Part shown: in pieces, positions 1-8,551 of the stretch
Numbering within the stretch: position 1 is the stretch's first letter
Layout: the number at the start of each line of letters is the position of its first letter
From: Pseudomonas citrullilanati
Lineage (GTDB): Bacteria; Pseudomonadota; Gammaproteobacteria; Pseudomonadales; Pseudomonadaceae
Length of the DNA: 64,000 bases
NCBI RefSeq assembly: GCF_030580855.1
Contig: NZ_JAUQOP010000002.1
Coordinates: 124,001 to 188,000, forward strand
Direction: 5' to 3'
Notes under the pieces: generated by a model
Told to the model about the DNA's origin: nothing
The model's input: only the letters and a program-made list of their open reading frames with translations
Database searches by the model: none
Translations under genes and position numbers: made by a program

Positions 1-1151
1 ACAAGAACTTTCGTTACGAAGCCGGCCTCTGGGTCACCCTGGCGCTGGTGGCGGTGCTCTGGCTGTTGTGGCGTGCGGTGAGGGCCTTGATCGGGCTGGT
101 CACCACCTCCGGTGGCGTGGTCAACCCGTGGTCGCGGCGCAACCGCAGTCGCCGTGTGCAAGTGGCGATCGAGCACGGCCAACTGGACCTGGCCGAAGGA
201 CGTTGGGCCAGTGCCCAGCGCCACCTGCATCGCGCCGCCGAAGCCGAGCGCCAGCCCTTGCTCTATTACCTCGGCGCTGCCCGTGCGGCGAATGAACAAG
301 GGCTGTACGAGCAGAGCGACAGTTTGCTGGAGCGCGCCCTGGAGCGTCAGCCCCAGGCTGAGCTGGCCATCGCCCTGTCCCACGCCCAATTGCAGACCGA
401 CCGCGGCGACACCGAGGGTGCGTTGAACACCCTGCAAGCGATGCACGAACGCCATCCGCATAACGCCCAGGTCCTGCGCCAGTTGCAACGCCTGCATCAG
501 CAGCGCGGTGACTGGTCGGCAGTGATCCGGCTGCTGCCCGAGCTGCGCAAGGACAAGGTCTTGCCCGCCGCTGAACTGGCAGATCTGGAACGCCGGGCAT
601 GGGGCGAGAACCTCACCCTGGCGGCCCACCGTGAAGAGGACGGCAGCGTCGGCCTGCAATCGCTGAACCGGGCCTGGCAACAATTGACCTCGGCCCAGCG
701 CCAGGAGCCGGCGCTGGTGCTGGCGTATGCCGAACAGTTGCGCCAGCTTGGGGCCCAGGTCGAAGCCGAAGAGGTGTTGCGAATCGCCCTCAAGCGGCAT
801 TACGACAGCCATCTGGCGCGGCTGTACGGGCTGGTTCGCGGCAGCGATCCGGTGCGCCAGCTGCAAACCGCCGAAGGCTGGCTCAAGGATCACCCGGCCG
901 ATCCGGGCCTGCTGTTGACCCTGGGGCGTCTCTGCCTGCAGAACAGCTTGTGGGGCAAGGCCCGGGACTACCTGGAAAGCAGCCTGCGGATCCAGCGCAA
1001 TCCCGAAGCTTGCGCCGAGTTGGCGCGGCTGCTGGCGCAGCTGGGCGATGCCGAGCGCAGCAATCAGTTGTTCCAGGAAGGGTTGGGGCTGCTCGACGAG
1101 CGCCTGCTGGCCGCGCCGCTGCCGGTCTCGGCGCAGGTCCTGCCGACCTGA
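1..1151 (+). CDS. hemY: HemY, heme biosynthesis-associated TPR membrane protein (5' end missing)
   Basis: The reading frame is open from the first bases of the window (first full codon at 3), so the N-terminus lies outside; a GTG at 48 is internal. The visible part starts with an aromatic, hydrophobic membrane segment, followed by a basic stretch and then a long all-alpha region rich in Ala, Leu, Gln and Arg with the spacing of tetratricopeptide repeats. HemY is an inner-membrane protein of the hemCDXY operon, thought to organise late heme synthesis enzymes; its exact role is not settled. Identification rests on the sequence and on the neighbours (dsbB-type gene, algQ and algP), which follow hemY in P. 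aeruginosa. A strong hairpin after the stop suggests the operon ends here. Confidence 0.9.
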   Translation, partial: KNFRYEAGLWVTLALVAVLWLLWRAVRALIGLVTTSGGVVNPWSRRNRSRRVQVAIEHGQLDLAEGRWASAQRHLHRAAEAERQPLLYYLGAARAANEQGLYEQSDSLLERALERQPQAELAIALSHAQLQTDRGDTEGALNTLQAMHERHPHNAQVLRQLQRLHQQRGDWSAVIRLLPELRKDKVLPAAELADLERRAWGENLTLAAHREEDGSVGLQSLNRAWQQLTSAQRQEPALVLAYAEQLRQLGAQVEAEEVLRIALKRHYDSHLARLYGLVRGSDPVRQLQTAEGWLKDHPADPGLLLTLGRLCLQNSLWGKARDYLESSLRIQRNPEACAELARLLAQLGDAERSNQLFQEGLGLLDERLLAAPLPVSAQVLPT

Positions 1152-1167
1152 GGATGGCCAGAGTCAT

Positions 1168-1202
1168 CGGGGCGAGGGAACCAGGTCCTCGCCCCGGTTT
1201 CT
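1168..1202 (+). terminator. Intrinsic terminator after hemY
   Basis: A perfect 10-bp GC-rich stem (CGGGGCGAGG at 1168-1177 pairing with 1187-1196) has a 9-nt loop and is followed by a short T-containing tail (GTTTCT). It sits 16 nt after the hemY stop, so it most likely ends the hem operon transcript. Confidence 0.7.
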
Positions 1203-1406
1203 AGCGTGTGACAGGCGACGATCCGCCGTCGCTTGAGGGCCTCCACCAACGTTCTTGGCGAAGTCCTACAACGAGCTGTAACAAATCCTCTCGTCCCTGT
1301 CGGGAATTCCCTACACCCCTGGTGAAGTCTCCGCGCGACCCCGCCTTGAAAGGCCGGCGGGCTTTCCTCTACCGTAACTACTTGTCTCTTCTGCTACGGA
1401 ACTGCC

Positions 1407-1949
1407 ATGTTTTTGGCTTGCTCACGTTTCATGTTTCTCATGGCTTCCATTGCCGCGGCCCTGGCTTTGGGCATCGCCAGTTACCTGGAATATTCGGTCG
1501 GCCTGGCGCCATGCAGCCTGTGTGTCTTGCAGCGGGTGTGCCTGGTGCTGTTCCTGGTGAACAGCCTCGTGGCATGCGTGCATGGTCCGGGGCAAGCAGG
1601 CAGCTTCTTCTATGGATTGACGGGGTGGGTGTTCGCGTCGGGGGGAATGGCGCTGGCGTGGCATCAGGTCTTGCTGCAGGGCCATTCGCTGCAGTCTCCG
1701 GCTGATTGCGTCGTGCCGTCCGCCGGGGTGCAATCCTGGTGGTGTGCGTTGCGTCGTGTTCTCGATGGCGACATCGATTGCGCGAATTTCACCTGGACGC
1801 TGTTCGACCTGAGCATTCCCGAATGGAGCCTGTTGTTCTTTCTCGCCGTGTCCGCCGCGATGACCTACCTGCTGCTGCGCCTTGCCTGGACTGCTCTGGC
1901 GCGACCCCTCGGCGGCGATACGTCGCAGTTGGTCCGGGCGCTGGATTAA
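1407..1949 (+). CDS. dsbB: DsbB-type disulfide bond formation protein
   Basis: This 180-residue protein has the DsbB layout of four hydrophobic membrane segments with two periplasmic loops. The first loop carries the CxxC pair C36-S-L-C39, and the second has C101 and C125, matching the two redox-active pairs of DsbB, which reoxidises DsbA and passes electrons to quinone. Cys113 is an additional cysteine in the second loop. The position between hemY and algQ corresponds to the P. aeruginosa paralogue called DsbH or DsbB2, so this is probably the second DsbB copy of the genome rather than the main one. The ATG at 1407 gives a start directly before the first membrane segment. Confidence 0.9.
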   Translation: MFLACSRFMFLMASIAAALALGIASYLEYSVGLAPCSLCVLQRVCLVLFLVNSLVACVHGPGQAGSFFYGLTGWVFASGGMALAWHQVLLQGHSLQSPADCVVPSAGVQSWWCALRRVLDGDIDCANFTWTLFDLSIPEWSLLFFLAVSAAMTYLLLRLAWTALARPLGGDTSQLVRALD

Positions 1950-1993
1950 ACACTTGTATGAACTTTATCGCCTGCGTACCTTGAAGCGGTAGT

Positions 1994-2019
1994 CGTGCGG
2001 GCATAATCTGGCCCGCACG
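1994..2019. repeat. Perfect hairpin between dsbB and algQ
   Basis: CGTGCGGGC (1994-2002) pairs perfectly with GCCCGCACG (2011-2019) around an 8-nt loop. There is no T-tract, so it could be a weak terminator after dsbB, an RNA-stabilising hairpin or an operator for algQ. Confidence 0.45.
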
Positions 2020-2124
2020 TGTCATTGGAATCGTGCCACTCGAACATGTTGTGTCTGGCTTGTCACTGGTCATCCAGGTGTACGCAGGCTGCGAGGGGCA
2101 TGACTCACAAGGGAAGAAATCACC

Positions 2125-2583
2125 ATGCTCGAAAGTTGTCAGAATGCTCAGGAACGCTGGGGTGGGGTGCATCTGCTGATCGATCGCTGGTTGCAGGAGC
2201 GCCACGAACTGGTTCGGTCCTATGACGCCCTCGGCGACAAGCCTGAAGCGCTGAGCGAAAGTCGCAAGCCCTTGCAGGAGTTCTGCGGTGTGCTGGTCGA
2301 CTATGTATCGGCCGGTCATTTCGAGATCTACGAGCAACTGACGGGTGAGGCCAAGGCCTTCAATGACAAGCGCGGCCTGGAGCTCGCCGAGCAGATCTAC
2401 CCGCGCATCGATGTCATCACCGAGAAGCTGCTGGCGTTCAACGACCTGTGCGACGAAGGCAAGTGCGTCGCTGAAAAATTCAAGGAGTTGGGCGGATTGC
2501 TGCACGAGCGTTTCGAACTGGAAGACTGCCTGATCGAAGTGCTGCACAACGCCCACAAGGAAGAAGCCGCGGTCCAGGCCTGA
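2125..2583 (+). CDS. algQ: AlgQ/Rsd anti-sigma-70 factor
   Basis: The 152-residue protein is of usual length for the Rsd/AlgQ family and begins with the typical [16 protein letters not shown] stretch. It is all helical and cytoplasmic. Family members bind region 4 of the housekeeping sigma factor RpoD and so favour alternative sigma factors; in P. aeruginosa AlgQ affects alginate, siderophore and virulence gene expression. It lies near algP, as in P. aeruginosa, with an FKBP gene between them on the other strand. An AGGGAAGAAATCACC sequence upstream supplies the ribosome binding site. A bidirectional terminator follows 17 nt after the stop. Confidence 0.95.
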   Translation: MLESCQNAQERWGGVHLLIDRWLQERHELVRSYDALGDKPEALSESRKPLQEFCGVLVDYVSAGHFEIYEQLTGEAKAFNDKRGLELAEQIYPRIDVITEKLLAFNDLCDEGKCVAEKFKELGGLLHERFELEDCLIEVLHNAHKEEAAVQA

Positions 2584-2600
2584 GGGCTTCGCGGTCATGA

Positions 2601-2629
2601 AAAAACGGTGCGCATGGCGCACCGTTTTT
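2601..2629. terminator. Bidirectional terminator between algQ and the FKBP gene
   Basis: AAAAACGGTGCGC (2601-2613) pairs perfectly with GCGCACCGTTTTT (2617-2629) across an ATG triloop. A/T tracts on both sides allow it to stop algQ from the left and the convergent FKBP gene from the right. Confidence 0.9.
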
Positions 2630-2643
2630 CGTTTGGGTTGGCG

Positions 2644-3309
2644 TCAGCCTGTCGCGCCCAACAACTCGATTTCAAACACCAGCGGCGTGTACGGCGGGAT
2701 CACATCCCCGGCACCTTCGGCGCCATAGGCCAGGGTCGAAGGAATCACCAGTCGCCATTTCGCACCGACCGGCATTTGCGGCAACGCACTGCGCCAGCCG
2801 TCAATCACGCTGTCGAGGTTGAACCACTGTGCCTGATGGTTGGCGTCGAATACGGTGCCGTCCGGCAATCGGCCGGTGTACAGCACCTGGACCTTGCCAT
2901 GGGGACTCGCCTTCGCGCCTTTGCCGGGCTTGAGTTCGGTCAGCAGGATGCCGTCCGCGAGTTGCTGGACGCCGGGCCGGTTCTTTTCTTCGTCGAGGAA
3001 TTTGCGCTCGGTCTTCAACGCCTTCGCGTCCTCGGGCGGCAATGATTGTGCCGTCAGTTGCGCTTGATGCGTGGCCAGGATCTGTTCGATACGCTCATCC
3101 TGGAGTGCCAGCGGCTTGCCCAGGTAAGCCTGTTGCAGGCCTTCGACCAGGGCTTGTATCTGCAGGTCGGGCACGTCCTGGCGCAAGCGTTCGCCCAGGC
3201 TCGCACCCAGGCTGTAGGCCAGGTCATGGGCATCGTTCGCGCTGGTTTTTTCAGCGGCCTGGGCCATGGAGCAGAGCATGCACAGGGACAAAAACAGGTG
3301 ACGCAACAT
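2644..3309 (-). CDS. fklB: Periplasmic FKBP-type peptidyl-prolyl cis-trans isomerase
   Basis: The frame could be extended upstream, but the ATG at 3309 gives a 221-residue protein that starts with a clean Sec signal peptide ending near SMAQA-AEK and has GGAGATC upstream, so that start is chosen. The N-terminal half is a helical dimerisation domain with the FKBP_N motif AYSLGASLGERL. The C-terminal ~90 residues form the FKBP domain, with VLYTGRLPDGTVFD, VIDGW, and LAYGAEGAGDVIPP followed by LVFEIELL. It should catalyse proline isomerisation during folding of envelope proteins. Its place between algQ and algP matches P. aeruginosa. The symbol is by family resemblance; it could equally be called an FkpA/Mip-like protein. 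Confidence 0.88.
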   Translation of the reverse strand: MLRHLFLSLCMLCSMAQAAEKTSANDAHDLAYSLGASLGERLRQDVPDLQIQALVEGLQQAYLGKPLALQDERIEQILATHQAQLTAQSLPPEDAKALKTERKFLDEEKNRPGVQQLADGILLTELKPGKGAKASPHGKVQVLYTGRLPDGTVFDANHQAQWFNLDSVIDGWRSALPQMPVGAKWRLVIPSTLAYGAEGAGDVIPPYTPLVFEIELLGATG

Positions 3310-3500
3310 GGGGGATCTCCGGCCTCGAATCGAGGGATTATGCCAGTGCCGACAGGTGTAGCGGTGGATTGCCCTGACGCCGATGAAGAAGATTTTTCGG
3401 GCCTTGCAACGCAACGTCTTGTGTACTGTCAACATGCCCTAGCGGCGGTTGCAGCAGAGGTCTAGTATGAGCCGCACTCACGTCAGTCAGGAGGTAAACC

Positions 3501-4661
3501 ATGTCGGCCACCAAGAAGCCCGTAAACACTCCGTTGCACTTGCTCCAACAACTCTCGGGCAGCTTGCTCGAGCATCTGGAAAACGCCTGCTCCCAAGCCA
3601 TGGCTGATGCTGAAAAACTGCTCGCCAAACTGGAAAAACAACGCGGCAAGGCCCAGGAAAAACTGCACAAGTCGCGCACCAAACTGCAAGACGCCGCCAC
3701 CGCCGGCAAGGCCAAGGCACAAGCCAAGGCCAAGGACGGCGTGAAAGAACTCGAAGACCTGCTCGATGCCTTGAAGGACCGTCAATCCGAGACCCGCGCC
3801 TACATCCTGCAACTCAAGCGCGATGCCCAGGAAAGCCTGAAACTGGCCCAGGGTGTCGGTCGTGTGCAAGAGGCTGCGAGCAAGGCGCTGTCGCTTCGTG
3901 CTGCCAAGCCTGCTGTTGTATCGGCCAAGAAACCAGCGGCTAAACCTGCCGCGGCGAAAACGCCGACCAAGGTAGTGGCCAAGCCTGCTGCCAAGGCGCC
4001 GGCCAAGGCCGCGAGCAAGCCGGTCGCCGCCAGCGCTGCCAAACCCGCGGCCAAGAAACCAGCCACTAAAGCTGTCGCCAAGCCCGCCGTAAAAACCGCC
4101 GCTGCCAAGCCGGCCGCCGCCAAGCCTGCGGTAAGAACTGCCGCCAAACCGGTTGCCAAAACCGCTGCTGCCAAGCCCGCCGCGACGAAAACCGCCGCCG
4201 CTAAACCCGCTGCCAAGCCGGTCGCCAAGACCGCTGCCAAACCCGCTGCCAAAACGGCTGCTGCCAAACCTGCGGCCACCCAGGCCGCCGCGACCAAAAC
4301 CGCGGCGGCCAAGCCTGCGGTAAAAGCCGCTGCCAAGCCTGCCGCGAGCAAAGCGCCTGCCAAGGCTCCCGCCAAAACGGCGGCCAAACCCGCTGCGGCA
4401 AAACCTGCCGCCAAGCCAGTCAGCGCCAAACCGGCCGCTGCCAAGCCTGCTGCTGCAAAACCAACAGCGGCCAAGCCAGCGGCCAAGCCCGTCGCGAAGA
4501 AACCTGCTGCCGCAAAACCGTCTGCTACGCCTGCTGCCAAGCCGGCCACCGCAGCGCCTGCGCCGGCAGCGACGCCTGCGCCAACCGCCAGCACCCCGGC
4601 CGCGGCAATCAGCCCGTCCGCTTCCGTGGCGCCAAGCAGCACCCCAACCAGCGCTTCCTAA
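3501..4661 (+). CDS. algP: AlgP (AlgR3), histone H1-like protein with KPAA repeats
   Basis: The 386-residue protein has two parts. Residues ~1-135 form a charged helical, probably coiled-coil, region rich in Lys, Glu, Gln and Ala. The remaining ~250 residues are almost entirely Lys, Pro and Ala in degenerate KPAA-like units, resembling the tail of eukaryotic histone H1, ending in a Ser/Thr/Ala/Pro stretch. In P. aeruginosa AlgP binds DNA and is linked to algD transcription, and its repeats are prone to deletion. The GGAGG just before the ATG (TCAGGAGGTAAACC) is a very strong ribosome binding site, suggesting high expression. The 3' end overlaps the convergent downstream gene by four bases. 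Confidence 0.93.
   Translation: MSATKKPVNTPLHLLQQLSGSLLEHLENACSQAMADAEKLLAKLEKQRGKAQEKLHKSRTKLQDAATAGKAKAQAKAKDGVKELEDLLDALKDRQSETRAYILQLKRDAQESLKLAQGVGRVQEAASKALSLRAAKPAVVSAKKPAAKPAAAKTPTKVVAKPAAKAPAKAASKPVAASAAKPAAKKPATKAVAKPAVKTAAAKPAAAKPAVRTAAKPVAKTAAAKPAATKTAAAKPAAKPVAKTAAKPAAKTAAAKPAATQAAATKTAAAKPAVKAAAKPAASKAPAKAPAKTAAKPAAAKPAAKPVSAKPAAAKPAAAKPTAAKPAAKPVAKKPAAAKPSATPAAKPATAAPAPAATPAPTASTPAAAISPSASVAPSSTPTSAS
3935..4580 (+). repeat. Degenerate 12-bp tandem repeat inside algP
   Basis: The stretch is built from variants of a 12-nt unit that reads AAGCCTGCTGCC or AAACCCGCCGCC and encodes KPAA, with interspersed Thr, Val and Ser codons. Third positions vary, so the units are related but rarely identical for long runs. 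Such arrays can change length by slippage or recombination. Confidence 0.85.
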
Positions 4662-5122
4662 GTGCCGGACACCGCGACGCGCAGCTGATGCAGCGCGTCG
4701 TGGTTCGCGGGTCCGGCAATCGCCGCCAGCGCTTGCAGCCATTGGGCTGAGTCCCTGTGACGTGCCTCGGGCCAATCCCTGGCCGCCGCTTCCAGTCGTT
4801 CCAACAGCCGCCGCTCGGCCTCCAGTTCCAGGCGCTTGACCTGTTCGCGCAGGGTGTCGAGTTCCGGGTCTTGCAGGGCCGCGTTTTTCCATTGGCGGCG
4901 AAGGCTGCGCAACGGCTTGACCACCTCGGCATCCCAGGCGTCGGCCAACTGTCGAAGCCGATGCAGCCGCTGTTCGCTGCAGCCCACGCCGCGCTGGTCC
5001 AGCCACAGGCCGCAGAGCAGCAGGCAAACATTGAGGCCGGCGTCCTGCGATGCCAGGCAGGCGGCTTCCACGCCGGGCTTGGCATAGAGGTCCAGGGAGA
5101 AACGCCAAAGATCAGGGGACAT
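4658..5122 (-). CDS. TIGR02444 family protein of unknown function
   Basis: This 154-residue cytoplasmic protein has the family's N-terminal pattern WRFSLDLYAKPGVEAACL followed by a hydrophobic CLLLCGLWLDQRG stretch and a long charged helical region. It is predicted to be all alpha. No catalytic motif is evident and no function is known to me. It is conserved beside algP and the ABC-F gene in Pseudomonas. It converges on algP with a four-base overlap of the two stops and is divergent from the ABC-F gene, whose start lies about 50 bp away, so the two share a short promoter region. Confidence 0.8.
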   Translation of the reverse strand: MSPDLWRFSLDLYAKPGVEAACLASQDAGLNVCLLLCGLWLDQRGVGCSEQRLHRLRQLADAWDAEVVKPLRSLRRQWKNAALQDPELDTLREQVKRLELEAERRLLERLEAAARDWPEARHRDSAQWLQALAAIAGPANHDALHQLRVAVSGT

Positions 5123-5172
5123 CGTGCTACTCGCGCCAGTTGCGAACGAAGCTGGTAGACTCCGCCGCCATT

Positions 5173-7083
5173 ATGATTCGACTTCAGAACCTGACTTTAC
5201 AGCGTGGCCCGCAACGTCTGCTAGAAGACGCCGAGCTGACCCTGCACGCCGGCCACAAAGCCGGCCTCATCGGTGCCAATGGCGCCGGCAAATCGAGCCT
5301 GTTCGCCTTGTTGCGCGGCGAGCTGCACCCGGACTCGGGCGATTGCCAACTGCCGGCCGATTGGCGTATCGCCCACATGCGCCAGGAGGTCGATACCCTC
5401 GAACGCCTGGCGGTGGACTACGTGCTCGACGGTGACCTGCGCCTGCGCCAGGTCCAACGCGACCTGGCGGCGGCGGAAGCGGCCCACGACGGCGCCGCCC
5501 AGGCTCGCCTGCACGCGGAACTCGACAGCGCCGACGGCTACACCGCCGACGCCCGCGCACGCAAATTGCTCGCGGGCCTGGGGTTTACCAACGAGCAGAT
5601 GGACCGCCAGGTCGGCGATTTCTCCGGCGGTTGGCGGATGCGCCTGAACCTGGCGCAAGCCTTGATGTGCCCGTCGGACCTGCTGTTGCTCGATGAACCG
5701 ACCAACCACTTGGACCTCGATGCGATCATCTGGCTCGAAGACTGGCTCAAGGGCTACCCGGGCACGCTGCTGCTGATTTCCCACGACCGCGATTTCCTCG
5801 ACGCCGTGGTCGACCATGTCGCCCATGTCGATCAACGCAAGCTGACCTTGTACCGGGGCGGCTACAGCGCCTTCGAGCGCGCCCGCGCCGAGCGCCTGGC
5901 CCAGCAACAGCAGGCCTACGAGAAGCAGCAGGCGCAGCGTGCGCACATGGAAAGCTACATCGCCCGCTTCAAGGCCCAGGCCACCAAGGCCCGCCAGGCC
6001 CAGAGCCGGATCAAGGCGCTGGAGCGGATGGAGGAACTGTCGGCGGCCCACGTCGATTCGCCGTTCGATTTCGTCTTCCGTGAATCGACCAAGATCTCCA
6101 GCCCGCTGATCGACTTGTCCGATGCACGCCTGGGCTACGGCGACAAGACCGTGCTGGAGAAGGTCAAGTTGCAGCTAACCCCCGGTGCGCGGATCGGTCT
6201 GCTGGGGCCTAACGGCGCCGGCAAGTCGACCCTGATCAAGAACCTCTCCGGTGAACTCCAGCCCTTGGGCGGGCGCCTGACCCGTGGCGAGAACACCGTG
6301 GTCGGCTACTTCGCCCAGCACCAGCTGGACTCCCTCGACGCCAAGGCCAGCCCGTTGTTGCACCTGCAACGCCTGGCGCCGACCGAGCGCGAGCAGACCC
6401 TGCGGGACTTCCTCGGTGGCTTCGACTTCCGTGGCGCGCGCATCGACGAACCGGTCCTTAACTTCTCCGGCGGCGAGAAGGCGCGACTGGCGCTGGCGTT
6501 GATCGCCTGGGGCCGACCCAACCTGCTGCTGCTCGATGAACCGACCAACCACCTGGACCTGGAAATGCGCCTGGCCCTGACCATGGCCTTGCAGGAATTC
6601 AGTGGCGCGGTGCTGGTGGTGTCCCACGATCGGCACCTGCTCAAGAGCACCACGGATAACTTCTTCCTGGTGGCCGACGGCAAGGTCGAGGAATTCGACG
6701 GCGATCTGGAGGATTACGCACGCTGGCTGGTGGACTATCGCCAACGCAATGCGCCGGTCAGCACCACGCCGGTCAATCCGGACAAGACCGACAAGAAGGC
6801 CCAGCGCCAGGCTGCTGCCGCCTTGCGCCAGCAATTGGCGCCCCACAAGCGCGAGGCCGACAAGCTCGAAGCCGAGTTGGGCAAGCTGCATGAAACGCTG
6901 CAGAAAATCGAAACCCGCCTGGGCGACAGCGGTCTCTACGAGGCGGCGCGCAAAGATGAGTTGCGTGACCTGCTGGCCGAACAGGCCAAGCTGAAAGTTC
7001 GGGAAGCGGAGCTGGAGGAAGCCTGGATGCAAGCGCTGGAGTTGCTGGAAACCTTGCAAGCGGAGCTGGAGGCATTGTCCTGA
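5173..7083 (+). CDS. yheS: YheS-like ABC-F family ATPase
   Basis: The ATG at 5173 gives 636 residues starting MIRLQNLTL; the upstream extension lacks family character. Two ABC ATPase domains are present: Walker A GANGAGKSS near residue 34, signature FSGGWRMRL and Walker B LLLLDEPTNHLD in the first; GPNGAGKST near residue 344, FSGGEKARL and LLLLDEPTNHLD in the second. A charged linker with many Gln/Arg residues separates them, and a coiled-coil tail ends the protein. There are no membrane segments, which fits ABC-F proteins that act on ribosomes rather than in transport. The stop overlaps the next start (TGATG), indicating translational coupling with the MscS-type gene. Confidence 0.92.
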   Translation: MIRLQNLTLQRGPQRLLEDAELTLHAGHKAGLIGANGAGKSSLFALLRGELHPDSGDCQLPADWRIAHMRQEVDTLERLAVDYVLDGDLRLRQVQRDLAAAEAAHDGAAQARLHAELDSADGYTADARARKLLAGLGFTNEQMDRQVGDFSGGWRMRLNLAQALMCPSDLLLLDEPTNHLDLDAIIWLEDWLKGYPGTLLLISHDRDFLDAVVDHVAHVDQRKLTLYRGGYSAFERARAERLAQQQQAYEKQQAQRAHMESYIARFKAQATKARQAQSRIKALERMEELSAAHVDSPFDFVFRESTKISSPLIDLSDARLGYGDKTVLEKVKLQLTPGARIGLLGPNGAGKSTLIKNLSGELQPLGGRLTRGENTVVGYFAQHQLDSLDAKASPLLHLQRLAPTEREQTLRDFLGGFDFRGARIDEPVLNFSGGEKARLALALIAWGRPNLLLLDEPTNHLDLEMRLALTMALQEFSGAVLVVSHDRHLLKSTTDNFFLVADGKVEEFDGDLEDYARWLVDYRQRNAPVSTTPVNPDKTDKKAQRQAAAALRQQLAPHKREADKLEAELGKLHETLQKIETRLGDSGLYEAARKDELRDLLAEQAKLKVREAELEEAWMQALELLETLQAELEALS

Positions 7084-7664
7084 TGGAAGCCCTGGCGTTG
7101 CCTGTCCCTGTGATGTGGATCGAACCGATCTGGCTCGGTGTGCAAGTGCTGCTGATCCTGCTGGTCGGTTACTTCGCCCAGCGCTTCGTGGCGCGCGCCC
7201 TCACGCGCCTGGGTGAGCGCTATCCCTTCCCGCCGCAGTTATTGATCATCTCCCGGGGCGTGCTGCGCTGGCTGATCATGGGCAGCGCGGTATTGATCGT
7301 GCTGGAGCGCCTGGGCGTCTCGGCCACGGTGCTGTGGACCGCGTTGTCGGGCTTCGTCGCGGTGGCGGCGGTGGCCTTCTTCGCCATCTGGAGCGTGCTG
7401 TCGAACCTGCTGTGTGCCGTGCTGATCTACACCGTCGGCCCGTTTCGCCTGGGGGACGTGGTCGAGCTGGTGGAAGCCACCGACAAGCCCGGCATCAAGG
7501 GGCGAGTGGTGGCGATCAACCTGCTCTACACCACGTTGATCGAGCCCGAGGAGCTCGGCACCGGCAGTTCCATGGTGCAAGTGCCCAACAGCCTGTTCTT
7601 CCAGCGGTCGGTCCGGCGCTGGCGTGGCAGCGAGGCATTCCCGGTCGGCGGTTTCGTCGAATAA
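7083..7664 (+). CDS. Small mechanosensitive channel (MscS) family protein
   Basis: The 193-residue protein has about three hydrophobic segments. The last is Gly/Ala-rich (TALSGFVAVAAVAFFAIWSVLSN) and resembles the pore-lining helix of MscS. It is followed by a short beta domain with PFRLGDVVEL and a PNSLFF motif typical of the MscS beta domain. It is much shorter than MscS (about 286 residues) and lacks the large C-terminal cage. It probably forms a simple inner-membrane channel or senses membrane tension. It starts inside the stop codon of the ABC-F gene, so the two are co-translated; why these activities are paired is not known. Confidence 0.85.
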   Translation: MEALALPVPVMWIEPIWLGVQVLLILLVGYFAQRFVARALTRLGERYPFPPQLLIISRGVLRWLIMGSAVLIVLERLGVSATVLWTALSGFVAVAAVAFFAIWSVLSNLLCAVLIYTVGPFRLGDVVELVEATDKPGIKGRVVAINLLYTTLIEPEELGTGSSMVQVPNSLFFQRSVRRWRGSEAFPVGGFVE

Positions 7665-7766
7665 CGCAGCCTTTGCGGCGTGGCCCGCCCGGACAAAAAA
7701 ACAGTGGTCAACCGCGCAGCGGCGCATTAGCGTAGTCGTTTCGACGAATACGAGCCGAGGTGTGCA

Positions 7767-8399
7767 ATGGTGCTGGAAACATGGCTGGCGTTTTTCGCCG
7801 CCTGCTGGGTGATCAGTCTTTCGCCGGGCGCCGGTGCGATTGCATCGATGTCCAGCGGCCTGCAATACGGTTTCTGGCGCGGCTACTGGAATGCCCTGGG
7901 CCTGCAACTGGGCCTGGCGCTGCAGATTGCGATCGTGGCGGCCGGCGTGGGAGCGATCCTCACCGCTTCGGCCACGGCGTTCTATGCGATCAAATGGTTC
8001 GGCGTGGCCTACCTGGTCTACCTGGGCATCAAGCAGTGGCGAGCCATTCCCGGCGACATCAGCGATGACGCGGCCGTGCGGCCTATCGGCAAGCCCATGG
8101 CGCTGGTGTTTCGCGGGTTCCTGGTGAACATCAGCAACCCCAAGGCACTGGTGTTCATGCTGGCGGTGCTGCCGCAATTCATCGACCCCCACGCGCCCCT
8201 GGTCAAGCAATACCTGATCCTGGGTGCGACCATGATCTGCGTCGACCTGATCGTCATGGCCGGCTACACCGGGCTGGCATCGAAAGTCCTGCGCCTGCTG
8301 CGCACGCCGAAACAGCAGCGGCGAATGAACCGCACGTTTGCCGGGCTGTTCATTGGCGCGGCGGGTTTGCTGGCGACGATTCGCAGGGCGGCGGTGTAA
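7767..8399 (+). CDS. LysE/RhtB family amino acid exporter
   Basis: The 210-residue protein has the N-terminal motif SPGAGAIASMSSGLQYGFWRGYWNALG, characteristic of LysE/RhtB exporters, and around six hydrophobic segments. The central NISNPKALVFMLAVLPQFI motif is also diagnostic. Members export amino acids or homoserine lactone-like compounds across the inner membrane; the substrate cannot be read from sequence. The start has a good AGGTGTGCA upstream. It is followed by a REPIN and then the convergent accessory cluster. Confidence 0.9.
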   Translation: MVLETWLAFFAACWVISLSPGAGAIASMSSGLQYGFWRGYWNALGLQLGLALQIAIVAAGVGAILTASATAFYAIKWFGVAYLVYLGIKQWRAIPGDISDDAAVRPIGKPMALVFRGFLVNISNPKALVFMLAVLPQFIDPHAPLVKQYLILGATMICVDLIVMAGYTGLASKVLRLLRTPKQQRRMNRTFAGLFIGAAGLLATIRRAAV

Positions 8400-8423
8400 A
8401 GGTCAAACCTGTGGCGAGTATTG

Positions 8424-8520
8424 CTGTGGCGAGGGGATTTATCCCCGTTCGAGTGCGCAGCGCTCGCAAAATGCTTGGGGCTGCTTCGCACCCCAGCGGG
8501 GATAAATCCCCTCGCCACAG
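8424..8520. repeat. REPIN-type palindrome (family A, copy 1)
   Basis: 24-bp arms at 8424-8447 and 8497-8520 are perfect inverted copies containing GTGGCGAGGGGATTTATCCC. The spacer contains TTCGAGTGCGCAGCGCTCGC, shared with copy 2 at 9917. It lies between the convergent LysE and CsgG/LpoB-like genes. Confidence 0.9.
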
Positions 8521-8551
8521 GACCCTCTGAACATTTATCGAGTGGCACGGC

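Noticed and set aside
3483..5108. Minus-strand frame rich in Gly, Arg, Ser and Leu opposite algP
   Set aside because: The repeats only mirror the KPAA repeats on the other strand; there is no signal or start support.
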